From JAJECS01 sp034428595 (lineage in GTDB: Bacteria > Chloroflexota > UBA11872): a DNA stretch of 11,695 bases. The stretch is from positions 1-11,695 of the forward strand of contig DAOUHO010000036.1 in NCBI GenBank assembly GCA_034428595.1, in the 5' to 3' direction. Positions 7,396 to 11,695 of this stretch are shown here, in pieces. The position numbers and the translations under genes are program-made. Each line of letters starts with the position of its first letter. Within the stretch, counting starts at the first letter, position 1. The notes under the pieces are model-generated. The model was not told the DNA's origin, made no database searches, and was given only the letters and a program-made list of their open reading frames with translations.

Positions 7396-8187
7396 CTACT
7401 CGACGGCGCCGTGCTCCAGCGCCCAGGTCCGCGCCTGGCGCAACGACTGCATCACCTCGTCGTCAGGCACGGCCTCTTCGTGCACTTCGTAGGTGGCGTC
7501 GCCGAAAATCCCGATATCGAACGTGATGCGCGTGCCGGGATCGCGCGCGACGGTCAGGGGACCGCTGAATCCCTGCTCGGCGAGGCCCGCCATGAACGGC
7601 TCCAACGGAGCGACGCCGTCTCCCAGATCCACCGGACAGTATTCGCCCTCGGCGGCCACGTCCTTGAGGTGCACCACCTTGATGCGGTCGCCGGCGATGT
7701 CGAACAGCTCCGCGGGGTCCTGACCGCCCGCCGCGAACCATCCGGTGTCCGGCCCCGCGCCGATGCGCGACCCCACGGAGCCGTTCAGCCCCGAGTAGTC
7801 CGACGGGCGGCCGAATGGGTAGGGCCACTGGTTGGCGATGGCGAGATCGATCTGAAACTTCTGGCACAGCGGCTCGAGCTCGCGGGCCTTGCTGAGATTG
7901 GCGCATTCCGCCACCACGCGGCTCGCTCCGAGGCGGGACGCGACCTCGAACATGCGCGGCATGCGGGTCCAGTTCTCCTCGGCGTCGGCCGGGTAATAGG
8001 CCACGACCTCCAGGCCGTTACGGGAAATCTCATGCGCCACGTTGTCGATCAACGCATTGGTCATGGTGTTGTAATCGCAATGGACCGACGACAGCTCCAC
8101 GAAGCGATAGCCGGCCTCGGCGATCTTGACGACGGCCGTCTCGATGGGATCGCCGGAGAAAACGCTGGTCATACAGGCCAGTTTCAT
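7396..8187 (-). CDS. Sugar phosphate isomerase/epimerase-like TIM-barrel protein (263 aa)
   Basis: This is a xylose-isomerase-like (AP endonuclease 2 superfamily) TIM barrel, a fold used by cytoplasmic sugar and sugar-phosphate isomerases and epimerases such as IolE-type enzymes. It starts MKLACMTSVFS and has GYRFVELSS (26-34) for an early strand. Later PDTGW (146-150) corresponds to the D-x-G-H/W motif and VVHLKD (171-176) to the family HxKD motif. Both positions where most relatives have a metal-binding Glu are changed: LAIANQ (115-120) replaces an ALENH-type motif, and TVARD (212-216) replaces a VEQD-type motif. It may therefore bind metal differently, act without metal or be non-catalytic. 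ATG at 8187 fits the family start; a longer reading from 8319 adds 44 residues without family character. It diverges from the DapA-like gene. Superfamily membership is fairly sure; the reaction is unknown. Confidence 0.85.
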   Translation of the reverse strand: MKLACMTSVFSGDPIETAVVKIAEAGYRFVELSSVHCDYNTMTNALIDNVAHEISRNGLEVVAYYPADAEENWTRMPRMFEVASRLGASRVVAECANLSKARELEPLCQKFQIDLAIANQWPYPFGRPSDYSGLNGSVGSRIGAGPDTGWFAAGGQDPAELFDIAGDRIKVVHLKDVAAEGEYCPVDLGDGVAPLEPFMAGLAEQGFSGPLTVARDPGTRITFDIGIFGDATYEVHEEAVPDDEVMQSLRQARTWALEHGAVE

Positions 8188-8495
8188 CGGGGCGTCCCAC
8201 GGCGGATTGCGCTCGGTGATCGCGGAAAGCGACCGGTTCGCGGAGCGTGCCGGCAACTCTTGATGCCCATCAACAGCAACCCGCAGCGGGCCAATTGCCA
8301 GCCCGCCCTGCGCTTGCACATGAAGGCCAGAGCATCATCGGGCCATGAGTCTACCTAGCAGCCGCCGCCACGGCGAAACTCCACGCGCAACGCCGGCTGC
8401 GGGGCGCGACAACCGGGGCGTACAGTGCGTCCCATGATTTGCATCGATGATGACATGGCGCCTGCAACCGGCAGGCGACAGCGTCTGGACATCGC
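8188..8495. other. 308-bp divergent promoter region
   Basis: This separates the minus-strand isomerase-like gene from the plus-strand DapA-like gene and should hold both promoters. I see no strong sigma70 pair on either strand and no protein-like short gene. The clearest structure is the hairpin at 8459-8477. Confidence 0.4.
8459..8477 (+). promoter_or_regulatory. Hairpin / operator-like inverted repeat in the leader of the DapA-like gene
   Basis: A perfect 7-bp inverted repeat, CGCCTGC (8459-8465) and GCAGGCG (8471-8477), with a 5-nt spacer ends 18 nt before the ATG at 8496. As RNA it would form a stable stem just upstream of the ribosome-binding area; as DNA it could be a repressor site. 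The role is unproven. Confidence 0.35.
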
Positions 8496-9401
8496 ATGAA
8501 CCAGCGGCAATCCGAGGTCCGCGAGCGCCTTCGGGGGCCGATCAATTCCGTCCCGGTGGCTTTCCGCGAAGACGGGCAAATCGACTACACCGCGCTGATG
8601 CGCATGATCGATCGGTCGCTGGATGCCGGCTGCGGCGTGGTGATGCTCACCTGGGGCAACAGCCTCATGTCGCTGCTCACGGACGGCGAGGTGGCCGAGG
8701 TGCATGCCGCGGTGGCGCGTCACGTGGCCGGACGGGCGCTCACGGTGGCCTGCGACAACATGTGGGGGCTGCCGAAGTGCGTGGAGTTCGGACGTCACGT
8801 GCGCGAGCTGGGATTCGACCTGTATATGGTGCGCCCCCCCATCGCCATGCCGGGAACGCCGGAGTCGCTGGCGGACTACTACACGGCGGTCGCCGACGAG
8901 ATTCCGGTCATGCTGGTGGGCGACGTGCCGTTTGCCACGTGCGAGGCCCTCGCCCGCGTGCCGGGGGTCTGCGCCTTCAAGGAGGACGCGTCGCTGGACT
9001 ACGCGCACGAGATGGGCATGCGCTGGGGCGACCGCTGGACGGTGGCGGGCGGCGGCGGACTCAGGCGGCACCATATTCTGGCGTCCCACGAGTGGTGCCC
9101 CGCGTGGCTCGACTATTTCGTGTGCAGCCATCCGGCCCCGGCGTTCGACTACTGGTCGGCCGTTCGCGCGGACGACCTGTCAGCAGCCTGGCGCCTGGTG
9201 ACACGCTGGGAGCTGCCGCTGCGCGACTACGCCGCGGCGACCACCTACGGCTGGGACGGGTTGGTGCGGCACGCCCTGCCGGAGCTGTTCGGCACCGCGC
9301 CGCGATGGCGCCGCTCGCCCGCGCCGAACCCGAGCGACGCCGAGATGGCGGCGCTGCGCGAATTCCTCATCGGGCTGGAGTGGCCGCTGCCCGATGCGTG
9401 A
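8496..9401 (+). CDS. Dihydrodipicolinate synthase / N-acetylneuraminate lyase superfamily protein (301 aa)
   Basis: This is a class I aldolase-type TIM barrel of the DapA/NanA superfamily, cytoplasmic, of normal length. The N-terminal GPINSVPVAFREDGQID (14-30) matches the superfamily opening. The Schiff-base lysine is Lys162 in CAFKED (159-164). Two classical sites differ: the GTTGE loop is replaced by LTWGNS (51-56), and the YNvP motif holding the catalytic Tyr is VGDVP (141-145), with Val141 at the Tyr position. A true dihydrodipicolinate synthase for lysine synthesis is therefore unlikely; a lyase or dehydratase acting on a keto-sugar acid is plausible, as is a non-aldol role. ATG at 8496 matches the superfamily start, with a weak GGA site upstream. 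The stop overlaps the start of the next gene by 8 bp, so the two products are probably made together and act in one pathway. Confidence 0.88.
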   Translation: MNQRQSEVRERLRGPINSVPVAFREDGQIDYTALMRMIDRSLDAGCGVVMLTWGNSLMSLLTDGEVAEVHAAVARHVAGRALTVACDNMWGLPKCVEFGRHVRELGFDLYMVRPPIAMPGTPESLADYYTAVADEIPVMLVGDVPFATCEALARVPGVCAFKEDASLDYAHEMGMRWGDRWTVAGGGGLRRHHILASHEWCPAWLDYFVCSHPAPAFDYWSAVRADDLSAAWRLVTRWELPLRDYAAATTYGWDGLVRHALPELFGTAPRWRRSPAPNPSDAEMAALREFLIGLEWPLPDA

Positions 9402-11160
9402 GGGCAGTGCCGATCGCGCGTTGACCGCGGCGCCGATCTATCTGACCGATCTGTCGCGGTGCCGGCCGGCGGACGCGCTCTCGCGCAAGCCCCGGCGCAA
9501 ACACTGGCGCACGCTCAGCTACACGGCCAGCGGCCTCGAAGGCGTGATGCTGCTGGCCGGGCCGGAAACCGCGGCGCCCGACATTCACCTGCCACTCGAG
9601 GTCGACGGCTGGCACGCCGTGTCGATCGGCGTGATGCCGGCGCGCACGGTCGAGGAAGGCGGCGGCCTCGAGCTCGAGGTCCGACTGAGCGACGAAGCCG
9701 TGCCCACGCTGATGAAGCTGCCGCCAGACCGCGAGAGCCCGCCGTCGCTGGTCGAGATGTATTGGAAGACCGCCGACCTGACCGGGCGCACGCTGGTGCT
9801 GGGCCAGGTGACCGCGCGGATGGCGCCGGGCGATGGGCCAGGGTCCGTGCAGTGCGGATCGGCGCGGGTTGCTTATGTCAAGCTGGTGCCGCTCGACGCC
9901 TTCGAATCCACCAGCGTCCAGGCGGACCTGGAGCACCGCGACACTCGGCGACTGTTCGCGCACCAGGACGCCAATGGCCCGCTGGGTCTCTGGCGGCTCA
10001 CCTCGGCGCGCGACATCCAACGCGAGATCGAGCCCTACCGCGACACCGATTTCTCGCGGCTCTATTGGGAGGTCGGTCGCGGCGATTTGATGTTCTCCCA
10101 CACCGAGTCGGGGCGCGAGGCGACCTTCGATGGGCTGGGCGATTTCGCGCGGGTCTTCGACCGCCTGCACGTGGAAAGCCGCCGGGTGCTGCGCGAGCAA
10201 GACATCGATCCGTTCGAAGTGGCAGCGGACTACGCGCACGAAATCGGCGTCGAGCTGCACGCGGCCTATCGCGTGGCGGGGTTTCGCTTTCCACCTCCAT
10301 ATGACCACTTCAATTGGGGCAACAGCGTTTACGAGCGCCATCCGGAGTGGCGCGGCGTCAACCGCGAGGGCCAGCCGACGCCGCGCCTCGCCTACACGTA
10401 TCCCGAAGTGCGCGCGAACGTGGTGGGGCTGCTGCGCGAGATGTGCGAGCGCCCGATCGACGGCGTATGCCTGCTCTACTGCCGCCGCCCGCCGCTGGTC
10501 GAGTACGAACCGCCCCTCGTTGAAGGATTCAAGCAGCGGTTCGGTGAGGACCCGCGGGCACTGGACTCGCTGGATCCGCGCTGGCTGCGCTTCCGCGCCG
10601 AGGTCCTGACGCAGTTCATGCGCGAGGTGCGGCAGGCGCTGGATGCGGCCGCCGCCGCGCAAGGGCGTTCGAAGCCGTTCCATCTTTCGGCAGTGGTGCT
10701 GAGCAGCGACGCCGAGAACCTGGAGAACGCCATCGACCTGCGGCAATGGGTGGCGCAGAGTCTGGTCGACACGATCATTCCCTACACCTCCGAGCTCGAC
10801 CTCGACAGCACGACGCCGGCCTGGACCGACCCGGCTTCGCTGCAATTCTTCGTGGATCTCGTGCGCGGGACGCCGGTGACGCTGGCGCCCAACGTAATGC
10901 CGCGGCACATGCCCCCAGGCGACCTGCGCCGGAGGGCCGCGGAAATCTACGACGCCGGCGCCGAGCACATGTTCTTTTGGGACGCGGCCGGCGGCGGCGG
11001 CCGCGCGACCTACGGCGCCATGTGGAACGCGCTGCGCCGCCTGGGGCACCGCGAGGAGATCGACGCTTGGCGAGCCGACGGCGCGCCGGACATCGATGCG
11101 CGGGTCACGCCGCTGCAGACGCTCGGCGATTGGGACCTGGGCTACGTGACGCCGGGTTGA
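9394..11160 (+). CDS. Uncharacterised protein with GH10-like TIM-barrel domain (588 aa)
   Basis: The N-terminal ~200 residues look beta-rich (for example LEGVMLLAGPE and LELEVRL) and could be a jelly-roll-like accessory domain. From about 245 the pattern is a TIM barrel resembling bacterial glycosidase-like GHL10/GH10-like families: DYAHEIGVELHAAYRV (279-294), YERHPEWRGVN (313-323, with HPEW), AYTYPEVRANVVGLLREM (333-350), PIDGVCLLYCRRPP (354-367), and late strands DTIIPYTSEL (459-468) and EHMFFWDAAG (524-533). No signal peptide is visible, so a cytoplasmic role is more likely than secretion. ATG at 9394 lies inside the end of the DapA-like gene (ATGCGTGA), a layout typical of translational coupling. 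The catalytic acids cannot be assigned by eye; substrate could be an oligosaccharide or glycoside, but enzymatic activity itself is inferred. A hairpin starts 6 bp after the stop. Confidence 0.8.
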   Translation: MREGSADRALTAAPIYLTDLSRCRPADALSRKPRRKHWRTLSYTASGLEGVMLLAGPETAAPDIHLPLEVDGWHAVSIGVMPARTVEEGGGLELEVRLSDEAVPTLMKLPPDRESPPSLVEMYWKTADLTGRTLVLGQVTARMAPGDGPGSVQCGSARVAYVKLVPLDAFESTSVQADLEHRDTRRLFAHQDANGPLGLWRLTSARDIQREIEPYRDTDFSRLYWEVGRGDLMFSHTESGREATFDGLGDFARVFDRLHVESRRVLREQDIDPFEVAADYAHEIGVELHAAYRVAGFRFPPPYDHFNWGNSVYERHPEWRGVNREGQPTPRLAYTYPEVRANVVGLLREMCERPIDGVCLLYCRRPPLVEYEPPLVEGFKQRFGEDPRALDSLDPRWLRFRAEVLTQFMREVRQALDAAAAAQGRSKPFHLSAVVLSSDAENLENAIDLRQWVAQSLVDTIIPYTSELDLDSTTPAWTDPASLQFFVDLVRGTPVTLAPNVMPRHMPPGDLRRRAAEIYDAGAEHMFFWDAAGGGGRATYGAMWNALRRLGHREEIDAWRADGAPDIDARVTPLQTLGDWDLGYVTPG

Positions 11161-11165
11161 ATTTG

Positions 11166-11193
11166 AGGCCTTGCCAAAACCCAGGGAAGGCCT
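11166..11193 (+). terminator. Hairpin directly after the GH10-like gene
   Basis: AGGCCTT (11166-11172) pairs with AAGGCCT (11187-11193). One mismatch and two more pairs (CC/GG) extend the stem inward. It begins 6 bp past the stop codon at 11160. There is no U-tract, so termination would be inefficient or Rho-assisted. Confidence 0.45.
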
Positions 11194-11204
11194 GAAGAAG
11201 TGAT

Positions 11205-11233
11205 GTAGGGGGCGGTTCGCGAACCGCCCCTAC
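11205..11233. repeat. REP-like palindrome with GGTTCGCGAACC core
   Basis: This is a nearly perfect 29-nt palindrome: GTAGGGGGCGGTTC, then GC, then GAACCGCCCCTAC, with one bulged G. It folds on either strand, sits between two converging genes and can act as a bidirectional stop or a REP-type element. Its resemblance to repeats scattered in other genomes is from memory and unchecked; only one copy is in this window. Confidence 0.7.
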
Positions 11234-11304
11234 TCGTGGGCTACCAGATTGAGTATCCGCTGGATTCCGGCCTCCGCCGGAATGACGAAGGGGTTACCCA
11301 CGAG
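11233..11304. repeat. Nested inverted repeat containing a second REP-like hairpin
   Basis: An outer inverted repeat CTCGTGGG (11233-11240) and CCCACGAG (11297-11304) encloses an inner hairpin ATTCCGGC (11264-11271), CTCC loop, GCCGGAAT (11276-11283). The inner unit resembles the widespread TGGATTCC-N-GGAATGACG class of intergenic repeat. Together with the preceding palindrome it forms a compact multi-stem block, consistent with a REP cluster or small non-autonomous element (inference). Confidence 0.6.
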
Positions 11305-11341
11305 TTTCCTTCCAGGGCGAATCGACTCGAACAGCAGTCTG

Positions 11342-11695
11342 CTAGATATCCAGCGTGTTCGCGCGTTCCCACTCGCTGGTTTGCGACATGAAGTCGTGCC
11401 AATTGGCCAGCTTCAGACTTACGTAGCTGCTCACCAGTTCGTCGCCGAGCCCGGCGCGCATCTCCGAGCTGCCGTCCAGATTGCGCAGCGCGTCGAGCAG
11501 GTTCAGCGGCAGTCGCGGGACATCGACGTCAGCGCCGGCTTCGTACATGTTGTTATCGAGACGTTCGCCCGGGTCGCGCCGCTGCTCGATGCCGTCCAGC
11601 CCCGCGGCCAGCAGCGCGGCTTGCAGCAGGTATGGGTTGGCGGCGCCGTCCGGCAGGCGCGTGTCGAGCCGCCCGGCGTCAGGAATGCGCACCAT
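11342..11695 (-). CDS. glnT: Type III glutamine synthetase (GlnT-like), C-terminal part; 5' end outside window
   Basis: The 117 visible C-terminal residues match the catalytic domain of glutamine synthetase, which makes glutamine from glutamate, ammonia and ATP. RIPDAGRLDTRLPDGAANPYLL is the conserved substrate-binding block near the end of the fold, with the active-site-type Arg of the R-L-P-D-G segment. The pattern LPLNLLDALR, then a Trp-containing helix and the ending T-x-WER-x-NTLDI, is that of the GlnT (type III) branch rather than GlnA, which carries an adenylylation Tyr and ends differently. The Met encoded at the right edge is internal, not a start. TAG at 11342-11344 ends the gene, which converges on the GH10-like gene across the hairpin cluster. 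The family is clear; whether it makes glutamine or a gamma-glutamyl amide, as some relatives do, cannot be told. Confidence 0.88.
   Translation of the reverse strand: MVRIPDAGRLDTRLPDGAANPYLLQAALLAAGLDGIEQRRDPGERLDNNMYEAGADVDVPRLPLNLLDALRNLDGSSEMRAGLGDELVSSYVSLKLANWHDFMSQTSEWERANTLDI

Noticed and set aside
8188..8319. 44-residue N-terminal extension of the isomerase-like protein
   Set aside because: The extension lacks family character and would place the start deep in the divergent promoter region; MKLACMTS at 8187 is a typical barrel start.
9367..11049. Minus-strand open frame of 560 codons opposite the GH10-like gene
   Set aside because: It is rich in Arg, His, Gln and Val with no recognisable motifs, whereas the plus-strand frame shows barrel-like motifs and is coupled to the upstream gene.

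Overview
The window is GC-rich and densely coded, with mostly metabolic genes in several short units that change strand often. The proline/threonine-rich linker behind a lipobox in the M16 peptidase, the abundance of PhyH, Gfo/Idh/MocA and TIM-barrel sugar enzymes, and a REP-like palindrome suggest an uncultured, probably environmental bacterium. Chloroflexota (SAR202-like, Dehalococcoidia or Anaerolineae relatives) is my best guess. It is an inference from style, not from a marker gene.

Layout, left to right. Positions 1-2250 hold two tandem minus-strand paralogues of a phytanoyl-CoA dioxygenase (PhyH) family protein. The left copy is cut by the window edge and the right copy is complete. 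They align without net gaps at an offset of 1376 bp, with about 94% nucleotide identity by hand count, and the duplication includes the 5' leader. A Gfo/Idh/MocA oxidoreductase (2542-3603, plus) diverges from them and converges on a large M16 zinc peptidase lipoprotein (3714-6848, minus). A tRNA-Gly(UCC) with a good sigma70-type promoter follows (7235-7307, minus). Next is a sugar-phosphate-isomerase-like TIM barrel (7396-8187, minus). It diverges from a two-gene plus-strand unit: a DapA/NAL-superfamily protein (8496-9401) overlapping by 8 bp an uncharacterised GH10-like TIM-barrel protein (9394-11160). A cluster of hairpins and REP-like palindromes (11166-11304) separates this unit from the C-terminal part of a type III glutamine synthetase (11342 to the right edge, minus).

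Functional reading: apart from the peptidase, the tRNA and glutamine synthetase, the genes fit peripheral catabolism or modification of sugars, sugar acids or other small organic molecules, with a Fe(II)/2-oxoglutarate oxygenase-like pair, an NAD(P)-dependent dehydrogenase, an isomerase-like barrel, an aldolase-like lyase and a glycosidase-like barrel. No substrate can be read from the sequence. The recurring oddity is that three of these enzymes keep their fold-level motifs but differ at classical active-site positions: HxD in PhyH, both metal-binding Glu in the isomerase-like barrel, and Tyr plus GTTGE in the DapA-like protein. That makes them more interesting than their generic family names suggest. 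I see no defence system, CRISPR array, integrase, transposase or phage gene.
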